Shown here in pieces: positions 52,989-62,656 of a stretch of DNA of 64,000 nt. How positions within the stretch are numbered: position 1 is the first letter of the stretch; each line of letters opens with the position of its first letter. Source of the DNA: Crossiella sp. SN42 (lineage in GTDB: Bacteria; Actinomycetota; Actinomycetes; Mycobacteriales; Pseudonocardiaceae); NCBI RefSeq assembly GCF_023897065.1, contig NZ_JAMHIV010000018.1, positions 124,001 through 188,000 of the forward strand, given 5' to 3'. The position numbers and the translations under genes were made by a program. Under the pieces are notes generated by a model. The model ran no database searches. It was not told the DNA's origin and saw nothing but the letters and a program-made list of their open reading frames with translations.

Positions 52989-53088
52989 CCCAGCGCGACC
53001 GGCCGGCCACCGACGGTGCGCCCGGCTCTGGCCAGTCGGCCGAGTGACCTTGGCCAAAAGTCCGAGCCGGACGCGCCGCCGCTGCCGC

Positions 53089-53475
53089 ATGGTGGAGGTC
53101 GTGGGGAAACGAACTCGGGACATCCTGCTGCTGACCTGCTGCTTGGCCGCCATCGGCGCGGCTGGCTACTTCATCCGCGGCATCATGACCGACCTGAGCG
53201 GCGCGCCGGTCCGCCAGGGTGAGGCCACGGCGGAACGCACCGGCAAGAGCACCGACGGCAAGGTGGAGATCCGGCTCACCCAGACGCTGCGGGTCGGTGA
53301 GGGCCCGCACGCCCAGGTGGTGCCGGACGGCACAGTGCTCCAGGTGGAGGCCAAGCTGCTGCCGGCAGCCGAGGGCGCGCTGCGCTGCAAGCTCGGCGTG
53401 CAGGCGGGCAAGGACACGCCCAGGGTCACCGTGAACAGCTGCGCGCCGGGGACGGTCAGCCAGCGGATCGACTAG
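53089..53475 (+). CDS. Single-pass membrane protein, unknown
   Basis: 128 residues: short basic start, one hydrophobic helix (DILLLTCCLAAIGAAGYFI) and an extracellular beta-rich part with two Cys (LRCKLGV, NSCAPG) that may form a disulfide. Starts at ATG 53089 or GTG 53101. No family recognised. It overlaps the convergent P450 by 20 bp. Confidence 0.65.
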   Translation: MVEVVGKRTRDILLLTCCLAAIGAAGYFIRGIMTDLSGAPVRQGEATAERTGKSTDGKVEIRLTQTLRVGEGPHAQVVPDGTVLQVEAKLLPAAEGALRCKLGVQAGKDTPRVTVNSCAPGTVSQRID

Positions 53476-54817
53476 ACCAGCGGATCGGCAGCCGCTTCAC
53501 GCCGTGCTGGAAGTTCGAGCGCAACCGCACCGGTTCGCCCGCGAGCTCGACCTCGCCCAGCTGGTCGAACACCGCGGTGAACATCGCCCGCAGCTGCACC
53601 CGCGCCAGGTGCGCGCCGAGGCAGAAGTGCGGCCCGTGACCGAAACTCAGCTGGTCGTTCGGCTGCCGGGCCGGGTCGAACCGGTCCGGATCGGCGAAGA
53701 CCCGCTCGTCCCGGTTGGCCGAGCTGAACCACACCACCGCCTTCTCCCCCGCCGCGATGTCCACCCCGCCCAGCCGGGTGTCCACAGTGGCCGTCCGGCG
53801 GAAGTGCATCACCGGTGTCCACCAGCGCAGCATCTCCTCCACCAGCCCCGGCAGCAGCGACCGGTCGGCCAGCACCCGGCGGTATTCGTCCACATTGGAC
53901 ATCAGCGCGATCAACCCACCGGGGATGCCGTTGCGCAGGGTCTCGTTGCCCGCAACCGAGAACAGCCAGAACAGGTTCTCGAACTCCTCGATGCTCACCG
54001 TCTCGCCGTGCCGCATCAGGTTGCTCATCACGTCCTCGCCCGGGTTGCGCCGCTTGTGCTCGCCGAGGGCCCGCGCGTAGGCGTACAGGTCCGGCATCCC
54101 GGCGCGGGTGCGCGGGTCCGGCACCCGGCCGTGCTCATCCGGCACCGGGCGCAGCGCCAGGGCTTGCCGGGCCATCGGGCTGGAGCCGCTGCCGTCGACC
54201 CTGGCGCTGACCGCGTACTCGGGGTCCTGGTAGCCGATGGCGCGGTTGCTCCAGTCGAACATCAGCCAGCGGTCCTCCCTGGGCACGCCGAAGACCTCGG
54301 CCAGGGTGAGCAGCGGCAGGTCGGCGGCCACCTCCTTGGCGAAGTCGCACTCCCCCCGCCCGGCCACCGCCGCGACCAGCTCGTGCGCCCAGCCCTGGAT
54401 GCGGTGCTCCAGCCGGGCGATGGTCCTGGGCGTGAACGCCTTGGCCAGCAGGGTGCGCAGCCGGGCGTGCTCCGGCGGGTCCAGGTTGAGCATCATCCGC
54501 CGCACGTAGGCCAGGTCCGCGGGCGTGGCCGGGTCCCGGATCTGGGTGGCGCCCAGCTGAGAGGAGAACACCCTGGGATCGCGCAGCACCTGCTTGACCT
54601 CGGCGTGCCGCAGCACCGCCCAGAACCCCGGCCCGGCCGGCCAGCGGTCCACCGCGGGCTCGGGCACCCACACCACCGCCGACCGCGCCCGCAGCTCGGC
54701 CAGCTCGGCGTGCGGCACCCCGGTCAGGTAGGTGTCCGGGTTGAAGATCACCTCGGTCGCATCGGCCACGGATGGATTCTTACCGGCGCGGGCAGTTTCC
54801 GGCAGGATCTCGGCCAT
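53456..54817 (-). CDS. Cytochrome P450
   Basis: About 453 residues. Heme-binding loop FGHGPHFCLGAHLAR, I-helix SVAGNETLRN (Asn replaces the usual Gly/Asp of AGxxT), K-helix EEMLRW, and DPPEHARLR in the B-C region: a soluble class I bacterial P450 needing ferredoxin partners. Substrate unknown; a CYP125/142-like oxidation of lipids or steroids cannot be excluded. ATG at 54817 overlaps the ATG of the divergent hydrolase in CCATGG; GTG at 54768 is a plausible internal start. Confidence 0.92.
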   Translation of the reverse strand: MAEILPETARAGKNPSVADATEVIFNPDTYLTGVPHAELAELRARSAVVWVPEPAVDRWPAGPGFWAVLRHAEVKQVLRDPRVFSSQLGATQIRDPATPADLAYVRRMMLNLDPPEHARLRTLLAKAFTPRTIARLEHRIQGWAHELVAAVAGRGECDFAKEVAADLPLLTLAEVFGVPREDRWLMFDWSNRAIGYQDPEYAVSARVDGSGSSPMARQALALRPVPDEHGRVPDPRTRAGMPDLYAYARALGEHKRRNPGEDVMSNLMRHGETVSIEEFENLFWLFSVAGNETLRNGIPGGLIALMSNVDEYRRVLADRSLLPGLVEEMLRWWTPVMHFRRTATVDTRLGGVDIAAGEKAVVWFSSANRDERVFADPDRFDPARQPNDQLSFGHGPHFCLGAHLARVQLRAMFTAVFDQLGEVELAGEPVRLRSNFQHGVKRLPIRWSSRSAG

Positions 54818-55610
54818 GGGAGACACGCACGACGTCGGCCCGCTGCTGGTCCTGCTGCACGGACTCGGCGCGACCGGCGCGGTATGGGACGGCCTGGACG
54901 AGCTGCTGCCCGAGCACTGGCCGGGCGACTGGATGGCCCCTGACCTGCCAGGACACGGGGCCGCCGAGCACCTGCCCCGCTACACCTTCGGCGGCATGGC
55001 CGCGGCGCTCGCCGAGCGGCTGCCCGTCGACCGGCCGGTGGTCCTGCTCGGCCACTCCCTGGGCGGGGTGCTGGCGCTGACCCTGGCCTCCGGCTGGTTC
55101 GGCGTGCCGGTGGCCGCCGCGATCGGGCTGGGCGTCAAGGTGCGCTGGAAGCCGGAGGAGCTGGCCAAGGCGGCCGCGCTGGCCGCGAAACCGGCCAAGG
55201 AGTTCGACAACCGCGCCGAGGCCGCGGACCGGCACCTGAAGGTCTCCGGCCTGCTCGGCCTGGTCGCCGAGGACTCCCGCGCGGTGCGCACCGGCCTGGT
55301 CGCCACCAACGGCGGCGGCCTGGTCGCCACCGACTACGTGCACGCCGACGGTGGCTGGCGACTGGCCTTCGACCAGCGGGCCTTCGCCGTCGGCGCGCCG
55401 GACCTGCCCGGTCTGCTGGCCACCGCGAAGTGCCGCACGGTCCTGGCCGCCGGCGAGCACGACCCGATGAGCCCGGTCGAGCACCTCAGGGCACTGGTCG
55501 ACGATCCGGTGATCCTGCCGGGCCGGGGCCACAACGCGCACGTGGAAGCCCCGGCCGACCTGCTGCCGCTGTTGTCAGACGTGCATGCGGAAGTCGTAGC
55601 GCGCGGGTAG
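54816..55610 (+). CDS. Alpha/beta hydrolase
   Basis: 264 residues with the canonical fold: oxyanion HGLGATGAVWDG, nucleophile elbow GHSLGG, acid in AAGEHDPMSP and His in GRGHNAHVE. Likely an esterase or lactonase; substrate unknown. ATG at 54816 has AGGA about 9 nt upstream. Its last 36 bp overlap the convergent DUF5107 gene. Confidence 0.9.
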   Translation: MGDTHDVGPLLVLLHGLGATGAVWDGLDELLPEHWPGDWMAPDLPGHGAAEHLPRYTFGGMAAALAERLPVDRPVVLLGHSLGGVLALTLASGWFGVPVAAAIGLGVKVRWKPEELAKAAALAAKPAKEFDNRAEAADRHLKVSGLLGLVAEDSRAVRTGLVATNGGGLVATDYVHADGGWRLAFDQRAFAVGAPDLPGLLATAKCRTVLAAGEHDPMSPVEHLRALVDDPVILPGRGHNAHVEAPADLLPLLSDVHAEVVARG

Positions 55611-57518
55611 CGGGGTCTCCGGACAGGCCTGGGCCCACAGGTGGTCCAGGCTGATCTCGCCCTCGCGCAGGTCCGGCACCTCGATGCCGGCCCGCAGCAG
55701 CTCGGCCGCCCGGTCCCGCTCACCGGCCGCGAGGTGCGCCTGCACCCGCAGCAGCTGCACCCGCCCGTGCCCGGCGACCTCCGGCGCGAGCGCGTCCAGC
55801 ACCGTCAGCGCCGCGGCGGGGTCATCCGCCTTGAGCAGCGCGGACACCGTCTCCACCGCCAGCTGCCACACCAGCGGCGCCCCGCCGAGGGCCTGCCGGA
55901 GCAGGTCCGCGGCGGTGCTCAGTTCGCCCTGCTCGGCCGCGACCAGGGCCAGCGCCCGCGCCGCCCAGGGCGAGGGGCGCAGCTCCAGGGAGCGGCGGTA
56001 GTCCTCGGCCGCCTCGTCCAGCGCGCCCGCGCCGTGTGCCAGCACGCCGCGGTGGTAGGCGGTGGCCCAGTGCTCCGGCGCGGCGGCCAGCCTGGCCGCC
56101 CAGTCCGGTCCGTCCACATAGGACAGAGGTGGGCTGGCGGGTTCCGGTTCGGGCAGCTCGCCGGTGCGCAGCAGCGCCAGCCACGGGGCCTGGTCCGGGC
56201 CGAGGGTGTCCTCGGCGAAGGGCGTGGCCTCCGGCGGCAGCGGGTTCTCCCCCGCCGCGGCCCTGCGGTGCCGTTCCAGCGCGCCCCAGCCACTTCCGGT
56301 GTGCAGCACGGCCACCGGCGGCAGCTTCGCGGTCACCTCGGCGTACTCGTGCAGCGCGGCGCGCAGGCAGTCCGCCGGGCTGGTCCCGGCCAGCGCGCGC
56401 TCGACCTCGGCCACCGCGCCGGGCCAGTCGCCGTGCACCAGCGCCGGGTCCGTCCGCAGTGGACCGTAGGTCTCCACCCAGGTCCAGTCCACGCCCGCGG
56501 GCATCGGCAGGTGCTCGTACTGGGTGCGGGACAGGCCGGCCTGGATCTCGCAGTAGGGCTGGGTGTCCTGACCGCCAAGCCACTCCTGCCAGTGCCGCCC
56601 GCCGACCGAACCGCCCCAGCAGAACAGCTTCCGGCCGCGCAGCCGCCCGGTGGAGGCCTGCGCCAGGCCGTAGCCGTGCTCGTCCAGCGCGGCGATCCAC
56701 GGCCTGCCGTCCAGGTCCTCCGGCAGGTCGTGGAAGAAGTCGGCGGCATCCGGGATCCCGGCCGGGTAGGTGGTCTCCAGCCCCTCGTGCACCGGAACGT
56801 CCACTCTGGACAGTTTGCCGCTGTAGTGCGTGCGGAAGGCGCTGGTGGAGGGGGCGAGCACCCTGGTGCGCGGGGTCTCGGTGACCGCGGTGTTGGACCA
56901 CCAGTACATCGGCACCTCGTGCGCCTGCGGGTTGTGCACCCGCACCCCGACGTGCAGCACCGGCGAGCCCTCGGCCAGCCAGGCGTCGACCTGGAACACC
57001 AGCCCGCGCAGCCGCTCGAACTCCCACATCCGCAGCGCCGGCACCCCGCCGGGGCCGCGCACCCTGGCCGCGTGCAGCGGCGCGCAGGTGAACGGGCTGT
57101 GCCCCCTGGTGCCGATGTTCCACTCCACCCCGCCGGCGAACCAGGCGTTGCGCAGCGCCAGGTTCGCCGGTTGCAGCAGCCTGGGCACGTGCAGCAGCTC
57201 GCGGTCCTGCGCCAGGTCCACCAGCGACCACAGCCTGCCGCCGAGCGCGGGCACGAAGGTGGCGCGCAGCAGGCCGTTGTCCAGCACCACGGTGTCCACA
57301 GTGGACTCTTCAGGGGCGCGCTGATACGAGTCCTGGGTCAGGTAGGGCAGCATGCCGCGCACGTGCCCGTAGGCCGCGGCCGCCGCCAGGTCGGCAGGCA
57401 CCTCGGAGAGGTCTACCGCGCCGGCGCCGTCGGGCAGCCCGGCCAAGGGCGGCAACGGGTTCTCCGGCCCGACCGCCGACACCGGCAGGGTGAGACGACC
57501 CTGTTCGATCGTGGTCAC
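55575..57518 (-). CDS. DUF5107 protein with TPR-like C-terminus
   Basis: 647 residues. The N-terminal about 380 residues match the DUF5107 beta-sandwich seen in carbohydrate operons (ALGGRLWSLVDLAQDRELL, WFAGGVEWNIGTRGHSPFT, MYWWSNTAVTETP). The C-terminal part is helical with TPR-like units (ATAYHRGVLAHGAGALDEAA, YRRSLELRP). No signal peptide. GTG at 57518 overlaps the permease stop. Probably acts on or senses the imported sugar; similar proteins are thought to be glycoside-active. Confidence 0.82.
   Translation of the reverse strand: MTTIEQGRLTLPVSAVGPENPLPPLAGLPDGAGAVDLSEVPADLAAAAAYGHVRGMLPYLTQDSYQRAPEESTVDTVVLDNGLLRATFVPALGGRLWSLVDLAQDRELLHVPRLLQPANLALRNAWFAGGVEWNIGTRGHSPFTCAPLHAARVRGPGGVPALRMWEFERLRGLVFQVDAWLAEGSPVLHVGVRVHNPQAHEVPMYWWSNTAVTETPRTRVLAPSTSAFRTHYSGKLSRVDVPVHEGLETTYPAGIPDAADFFHDLPEDLDGRPWIAALDEHGYGLAQASTGRLRGRKLFCWGGSVGGRHWQEWLGGQDTQPYCEIQAGLSRTQYEHLPMPAGVDWTWVETYGPLRTDPALVHGDWPGAVAEVERALAGTSPADCLRAALHEYAEVTAKLPPVAVLHTGSGWGALERHRRAAAGENPLPPEATPFAEDTLGPDQAPWLALLRTGELPEPEPASPPLSYVDGPDWAARLAAAPEHWATAYHRGVLAHGAGALDEAAEDYRRSLELRPSPWAARALALVAAEQGELSTAADLLRQALGGAPLVWQLAVETVSALLKADDPAAALTVLDALAPEVAGHGRVQLLRVQAHLAAGERDRAAELLRAGIEVPDLREGEISLDHLWAQACPETPLPARYDFRMHV
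57294..57306. repeat. GTCCACNGTGGAC palindrome
   Basis: GTCCACAGTGGAC inside the DUF5107 gene, read as Ser-Thr-Val-Asp using the rare codon ACA. Confidence 0.6.
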
Positions 57519-58381
57519 TTGACCGCCCCCACGGTGAGTCCCTCGATGATCCGCCTGCCCAGCCACACGTAGATCGCCACCATCGGCAGCACCAGGATGC
57601 TGACCCCGGCGAACAGCGTGCCGTAGTCCAGGCCCGCGTACTGCTGGGTCTGCAGGAAGCCCAGCAGCGACAGCGACAACGTGTTCTTGTCCGTGTTCTG
57701 GATGAACACCAGCGCGATGAAGGTCTCGTTCCACAGCCCGATCACGTTGAGCATCAACGCGGTCAGCAACCCGTTGCGCGCCAAGGGCAGCACGATCTGC
57801 ACGAACGTGCGCACCGACCCGGCGCCGTCGATGGCCGCGGCCTCCTCGATCTCATCCGGCAGCGAGCCGAAGAACCCGGTCAGCAGGAACACGGTGAACG
57901 GCACCGACAGCGCCACGTACAGCACGAACAGCCCGAACAGGTTGTTGATCAGGCCCAGTTCCTGCATCAGCACGTACAGCGGGATCACGATGACCTGCAC
58001 CGGGATTCCGATGCCCATGGCGAAGAACACCGCGGTCGCGCCGGAGAGCCGGGTGCGGGTCTTGGACAGCACGTAGGAGGCGGGCGCGCACACCAGCACC
58101 ACCACGATGGAGGCGGCGGCCACCACCACCACGGTGTTGATCGCGGCCTGCCCGAAGTTGCTGTCCACCCAGGCACGCACGAAGTTGCCGAACTCGCCGA
58201 AGCTGTCCAGCCCCCACGGCTGCCGGAAGATCGCGGTGTGCTCGCGCAGCGCGGCGATCAGCATCCAGCCCAGCACGCCGATGTTGAAGGCCACCAGCAG
58301 CCAGACCAGCCCGAGCCCGGCCGCGCGCAGCGGCTGCCGCTCCTGGCGGGCCTTCGGCGCGGCCTCCGTGGTCGCAGTCAT
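57515..58381 (-). CDS. Carbohydrate ABC transporter permease (MalG type)
   Basis: 288 residues, six helices, with the EAA loop EEAAAIDGAG that docks the ATPase. It pairs with the upstream MalF-type permease and the lipoprotein binding protein. The ATPase is not encoded here; in actinomycetes a shared MsiK-type ATPase often serves. Confidence 0.92.
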   Translation of the reverse strand: MTATTEAAPKARQERQPLRAAGLGLVWLLVAFNIGVLGWMLIAALREHTAIFRQPWGLDSFGEFGNFVRAWVDSNFGQAAINTVVVVAAASIVVVLVCAPASYVLSKTRTRLSGATAVFFAMGIGIPVQVIVIPLYVLMQELGLINNLFGLFVLYVALSVPFTVFLLTGFFGSLPDEIEEAAAIDGAGSVRTFVQIVLPLARNGLLTALMLNVIGLWNETFIALVFIQNTDKNTLSLSLLGFLQTQQYAGLDYGTLFAGVSILVLPMVAIYVWLGRRIIEGLTVGAVK

Positions 58382-58397
58382 GAGAAGACCTTCCCGC

Positions 58398-59357
58398 TCA
58401 GAACTGGACGGCCTCGCGCCGCATCAACCGGCGCAGCAGCACGACCAGCACGATGATCACCGCCAGCGTGGCCACCGCCGCGGCGGAGGCGTAGCCGAAC
58501 TGGTATTGCGGCACCCGGTTGCCGAAGGTGTTGCCGTAGACGAACAACGCGCTGTTCCAGATGCCCGGGGTGGGCATGTCGTTGGTGGTGCCGCCGAAGG
58601 CGTAGATGAACTCGAAGATCTTCAGCGAGGAGATCGTCCAGATCACCGCCGCGGTGGCCACCACGTCCCAGGACAGCGGCAGTGTCACGTAGCGGAACCG
58701 CTGCCAGGCGTTGGCCCCGGCCAGCGAGCAGTCCTCGTACAGCTCGGGCGGGATCCGGTCCACGCCAGCCATGATCACCGTGGTGTAGAAGCCGGTGTTG
58801 ATCCACACCAGGCCGATCGCCACGATCAGGAACAGGTGGTCGGCGATCCAGTTCGGCCCGGTGCCGCCGGCGATCGCCTGCCAGGCCTTGTTCACCAAGC
58901 CGTCACTGGAGAACAGGAAGCCCCACAGGATGGACAGCACCAGCGGCGCCACGATGTAGGGGAAGAACAGCACCGCGCGCACGATCTTCTTGCCGCGCAT
59001 CTCGCGCAGCACCATGGTGAGGGCGAAGCTGACCGCGAAGGTGGCCAGCCCGACCCCGACCAGGATGATCATGGTGTTGGCGAAGGAGGTCAGGAAGATC
59101 GAGTCGTTCAGCAGCAGCAGGTAGTTCTGCACGCCGCGGGGCTCCATCTCGCCGATGCCGTTCCAGCGGTGGAAGGAGATCCACACCGAGGCGGCGGTCG
59201 GGCCGATGAAGAAGACCAGGTACAGCAGCAGCGCGGGCAGCAGGAACGGCCAGAAGATCTGGCGGCGACGGCGGGCCAGCGGTCCGGACGCGGCCGCGCC
59301 GGCGCTGACCCGCCGTGCCGGTGCGGCCACGGCCACCGGCACGGCGGGGGCGGCCAT
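58398..59357 (-). CDS. Carbohydrate ABC transporter permease (MalF type)
   Basis: 319 residues, six helices after an Ala/Arg-rich cytoplasmic leader of about 40 residues. EAA-type loop LYEDCSLAGANAWQRF. ATG shares bases with the stop of the binding-protein gene (TGATG). Works with the MalG-type subunit. Confidence 0.92.
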   Translation of the reverse strand: MAAPAVPVAVAAPARRVSAGAAASGPLARRRRQIFWPFLLPALLLYLVFFIGPTAASVWISFHRWNGIGEMEPRGVQNYLLLLNDSIFLTSFANTMIILVGVGLATFAVSFALTMVLREMRGKKIVRAVLFFPYIVAPLVLSILWGFLFSSDGLVNKAWQAIAGGTGPNWIADHLFLIVAIGLVWINTGFYTTVIMAGVDRIPPELYEDCSLAGANAWQRFRYVTLPLSWDVVATAAVIWTISSLKIFEFIYAFGGTTNDMPTPGIWNSALFVYGNTFGNRVPQYQFGYASAAAVATLAVIIVLVVLLRRLMRREAVQF

Positions 59358-60652
59358 CAGCCGTTCTTCTTCCAGTAGTTGGCCTGCGCGGCGGCCAGCT
59401 GGGTGAGGAACTGGTCCACGTCGATCTTGCCCTTGATCAGCTGGTCGTTGACCGGGTTGAAGACCTCGTTGTTGTAGCCGGGGTAGTCGGCGTCGACCCC
59501 GTCGAGCGGACGGCTCAACTCGTGCTCCGCCAGCGCCTTGCCCACGTCGGCCAGCTCCGGCGGCGCGGTCAGCTTGGCGTTCGGGGTGAGGTTCTTGGCC
59601 ACCGAGGAGATCTTGCCCAGGTGCTCGTCACCGAGGAAGAACGCGACGAACTTCTCCGCGTTCTCCGCCTGCTTGGCGCGCTGCGGGATGGCGAAACCGA
59701 CGGTGGAGGACGGCACGTTCACCTTGCCGCTGATCGCCGGGAACGGCATGAACTTGAACTGGAAGCCGGGTACGGCCTTCTTGCCGACCTCGCTGGGCAC
59801 CCAGCTGCCCACGTTGACGAAGTCCGCCTCGCCCTGCGCCCACTTCTCCTGCACGGCCGGGAACTTGCTGCCGTCGTAACCGGGGATGAAGTAGCCGTTC
59901 TGCACCAGCTTGCGCACCTCGCCGAGCGCGTTCTTGACCGCCTCGGTGTTCCACGCGGTGCCCGCGTGGTCCTTGGCCAGCTCGGAGACCTTGCCGACGC
60001 CGAGCGCGCCCTGCAGCACCGCGATGGTCCAGTAGGAGTTGTAGTCACCGACATCGCCGTCCAGCGCGAGCGGGGTCTTGCCCTCGCTCTTGCGCTTGGC
60101 CAGCAACTGGGTGAAGTCGGCCCACCGCGCCGGCGGCTTGCTCGCCACCTCCGGCAGCGCCGCGCCGTTGTAGAACAGGCCGAAGCCGAGCAGGGTGTAC
60201 GGCAGCATGAAGAGCTTGCCGTCCTTCTTGGCGTTGGTCAGGTACCGGTCCGGCACGACCTCGGAGACCTTCGCGCCACTGGGCGTCGTCGAGCCGTACA
60301 GCCCGCTCAGATCACGCTGGGCGTTGTTGGCGACCAGGGTGGCCCGGATCTGGTTCTCTTCCTGGTCCACCAGGTCCGGCAGATCACCGCCGCGCAGTGC
60401 GGGGGCGACCTTCTTGAGCACGTCCCGGCCCTGCCACTCGATCTTGACCTCGATGCCGGTGCTCTTCTTGAACGCCTCCGCGCTCTCCTTGAGCACCTGC
60501 GCCTGCGGTTCGTTCTCCCGCCACATCGACCAGTAGGTCAGCGCCTTGTCGCCGCTGCCTCCCGCACCTCCGCACGCCGCGACCGTCAGGCCAAGGCCCG
60601 CGGCCAGCAGCACGGACAGTGTCCGCCTGGCTGTCCTGGACGACTGGATCAT
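59357..60652 (-). CDS. Extracellular sugar-binding lipoprotein
   Basis: 431 residues; twin-basic signal peptide with lipobox LTVAACGG, then a family 1 solute-binding fold (ALTYWSMWRENEPQAQVLKE split by loops, PYTLLGFGLFYNG, VGFAIPQRA). It delivers a sugar to the permeases. ATG at 60652. Its promoter region holds a 10-bp-arm palindrome, probably the DeoR operator. Confidence 0.92.
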   Translation of the reverse strand: MIQSSRTARRTLSVLLAAGLGLTVAACGGAGGSGDKALTYWSMWRENEPQAQVLKESAEAFKKSTGIEVKIEWQGRDVLKKVAPALRGGDLPDLVDQEENQIRATLVANNAQRDLSGLYGSTTPSGAKVSEVVPDRYLTNAKKDGKLFMLPYTLLGFGLFYNGAALPEVASKPPARWADFTQLLAKRKSEGKTPLALDGDVGDYNSYWTIAVLQGALGVGKVSELAKDHAGTAWNTEAVKNALGEVRKLVQNGYFIPGYDGSKFPAVQEKWAQGEADFVNVGSWVPSEVGKKAVPGFQFKFMPFPAISGKVNVPSSTVGFAIPQRAKQAENAEKFVAFFLGDEHLGKISSVAKNLTPNAKLTAPPELADVGKALAEHELSRPLDGVDADYPGYNNEVFNPVNDQLIKGKIDVDQFLTQLAAAQANYWKKNG

Positions 60653-60728
60653 GACTTCTCCCCTAGTCTCGCCGATGAGCGAAGAGTGGTCACAACTTGC
60701 GTGATTTCGCTCATGCTCGCCGTGAAAT

Positions 60729-60752
60729 GCGCAGTAGTCAACACTACTGCGC
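60729..60752. promoter_or_regulatory. Perfect palindrome upstream of the sugar-binding gene
   Basis: GCGCAGTAGT - CAAC - ACTACTGCGC between the binding-protein start and the deoR stop. Placed as an operator for the DeoR-family repressor. Confidence 0.7.
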
Positions 60753-60798
60753 GAACCGTAACCGCATGCCCGCCCTGCGTGACACCCGGCTCAGGACA

Positions 60799-61584
60799 CT
60801 AGACCCGAACCACGTCCACCCCCCGTTCGGTGAACCGGCGGACGTCCTCCTCACTCGCGTCGATGTCGGTGACCAACACGTCCACGTCCTCGATACCGCA
60901 GATGCGGGCGAAGGCACTACCGCCGATCTTCGAGGAGTCGGCGACCACGACCACTTTCCGCGCCCTGGCCGCGAGCAGCCGGTTGATGCTGGCCTCGCCC
61001 TCGTGGTGGGCGGCGGCCCCGCTGACCGGGTCGATGGCGTCCACGCCGAGGAAGGTGATGTCCAGGGTCAGCTCGTCCAGGATCTTGGTGCCCAGCGGGC
61101 CGATCAGCTCATAGGACTGCGGGCGGGCCACCCCGCCGGTGAGCACCAGTTTCACCTGCGGGCGCACCGCGAGCTCGTTGCCGATGTTGAGCGCGTTGGT
61201 GACCACGGTGATCGCGGTCTCGCCCTCCACGTGCGGCAGGTCGCCGCGGGTGGCCAGCGCGCGGGCCACCTCGGTGGTGGTGGTGCCGCCGTTGAGGCCG
61301 ACCACCGAGCCGCGCGCGACCAGTGCCGCGGCCTCCTTGCCGATGCGCTGCTTCTCATCGGCGTGCCGCACCGACTTGTAGCGCAACGGCAGGTCGTAGG
61401 AGACCGCGTGCGCCACCGCGCCGCCCCTGGTCCTGGTCAGCAGCTGCTGACCGGCCAGGTGGTCGAGGTCCCTGCGGATGGTCGCGGCCGAGGCGTCCAG
61501 CTCGGCGGCGATCTCGTCGACCTCCACCCGCCCGCGCTCGGCCAGGATCTCCAACAGGGTGTTCAGCCGCTCGTACCGGTTCAC
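60799..61584 (-). CDS. DeoR-family sugar-phosphate-responsive repressor
   Basis: 261 residues. N-terminal DeoR winged helix (RYERLNTLLEILAERGRVEV, ASAATIRRDLDHL), C-terminal sugar-phosphate sensor (GLNGGTTTTEVARAL, FLGVDAIDP). GTG at 61584 has GGAGG 5 nt upstream, better than earlier ATGs. Divergent from the agaS-like gene and upstream of the importer, so it likely represses both and is released by a phosphorylated sugar. Confidence 0.9.
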   Translation of the reverse strand: MNRYERLNTLLEILAERGRVEVDEIAAELDASAATIRRDLDHLAGQQLLTRTRGGAVAHAVSYDLPLRYKSVRHADEKQRIGKEAAALVARGSVVGLNGGTTTTEVARALATRGDLPHVEGETAITVVTNALNIGNELAVRPQVKLVLTGGVARPQSYELIGPLGTKILDELTLDITFLGVDAIDPVSGAAAHHEGEASINRLLAARARKVVVVADSSKIGGSAFARICGIEDVDVLVTDIDASEEDVRRFTERGVDVVRV

Positions 61585-61733
61585 ACACACCTCCGCGACC
61601 ATGATCGCGCATGCCACACTCGACTGTGAATGGTCGATCGTGCACTATTGTTGCTTATTGTGCGCACTTACACGCAGCAACGCGCATACTTCAGCGCATC
61701 TGGGGACATACAGGGGACAAAGGGAGGCGCGCC

Positions 61734-62621
61734 ATGACCGTGCAGCCGTTCGTGGTGACCGAGCTGAGCAGCCAGCCGGAATGCTGGCGCAGGGCCGCCG
61801 CGCTGGCCAGTGGACACGCCGGGGTCCTGCCGCGCGACGGGGAACGGGTCGCGGTGGTCGGCTGCGGCACCTCGTGGTTCATCGCGCAGGCCTACGCGGC
61901 GCTGCGCGAGTCGGCGGGGCGCGGGCACACCGACGCCTTCGCCGCCTCGGAGTATCCGGCAGGCCGCCGCTACGACCGGATCGTGCTGATCACCCGCTCC
62001 GGCACCACCACCGAGGTGCTGGACCTGGCCCGCCGGGTCAGCGACCCGACCGTGGCGATCACCGGCGACGCGGACACACCGATCCGCACCGCGGCCGACG
62101 CCCTGGTGCTGCTGGACTTCGCCGACGAGCGCTCGGTGGTGCAGACCCGGTTCGCCACCACCGCGCTGGCGTTGCTGCGGGCCAGCCTCGGCGAGTCCCT
62201 GGACGCCGCGATCGCCGACGCCGAGGCCGCGCTGACCGAGGAGCTGGCGCCGGAGCTGGTGGGCGCGGAGCAGTTCACCTTCCTCGGCCGGGGCTGGACC
62301 TACGGGATCGCGCAGGAGGCCGGGCTGAAGATGCGCGAGGCCGCCTGCGCGTGGACGGAGTCCTACCCGGCGATGGAGTACCGGCACGGCCCGATCAGCA
62401 TCACCGGCCCGAACCGGGTGGCCTGGATGTTCGGCCAGGCGCCGGAGGGCCTGGCCGAGGACGTGGCCGCCACCGGCGGCGCGTTCCGGCAGCGCGCGGC
62501 CGACCCGATGGCCGAGCTGGTGGTGGTGCAGCGCCTCGCGGTGGCCATCGCGGCGGCCAAGGGCCTTGACCCCGACCAGCCGAGGCACCTGACCCGCTCG
62601 GTCATCCTCGACCACTCCTGA
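61734..62621 (+). CDS. SIS-domain sugar isomerase/deaminase (AgaS-like)
   Basis: 295 residues with two SIS modules: VAVVGCGTSWFIAQAYAAL and LITRSGTTTEVLDLARR, then FLGRGWTYGIAQEAGLKMRE and YRHGPISIT. It resembles AgaS-type deaminase/isomerases and the isomerase half of GlmS. Likely acts on galactosamine-6-phosphate or tagatose-type phosphate. ATG at 61734 has AGGGAGG. First gene of an operon with aldolase and kinase. Confidence 0.85.
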   Translation: MTVQPFVVTELSSQPECWRRAAALASGHAGVLPRDGERVAVVGCGTSWFIAQAYAALRESAGRGHTDAFAASEYPAGRRYDRIVLITRSGTTTEVLDLARRVSDPTVAITGDADTPIRTAADALVLLDFADERSVVQTRFATTALALLRASLGESLDAAIADAEAALTEELAPELVGAEQFTFLGRGWTYGIAQEAGLKMREAACAWTESYPAMEYRHGPISITGPNRVAWMFGQAPEGLAEDVAATGGAFRQRAADPMAELVVVQRLAVAIAAAKGLDPDQPRHLTRSVILDHS

Positions 62622-62656
62622 AACCACCGCCACCGCTTGAGGAAAGGGCCAGCGCC

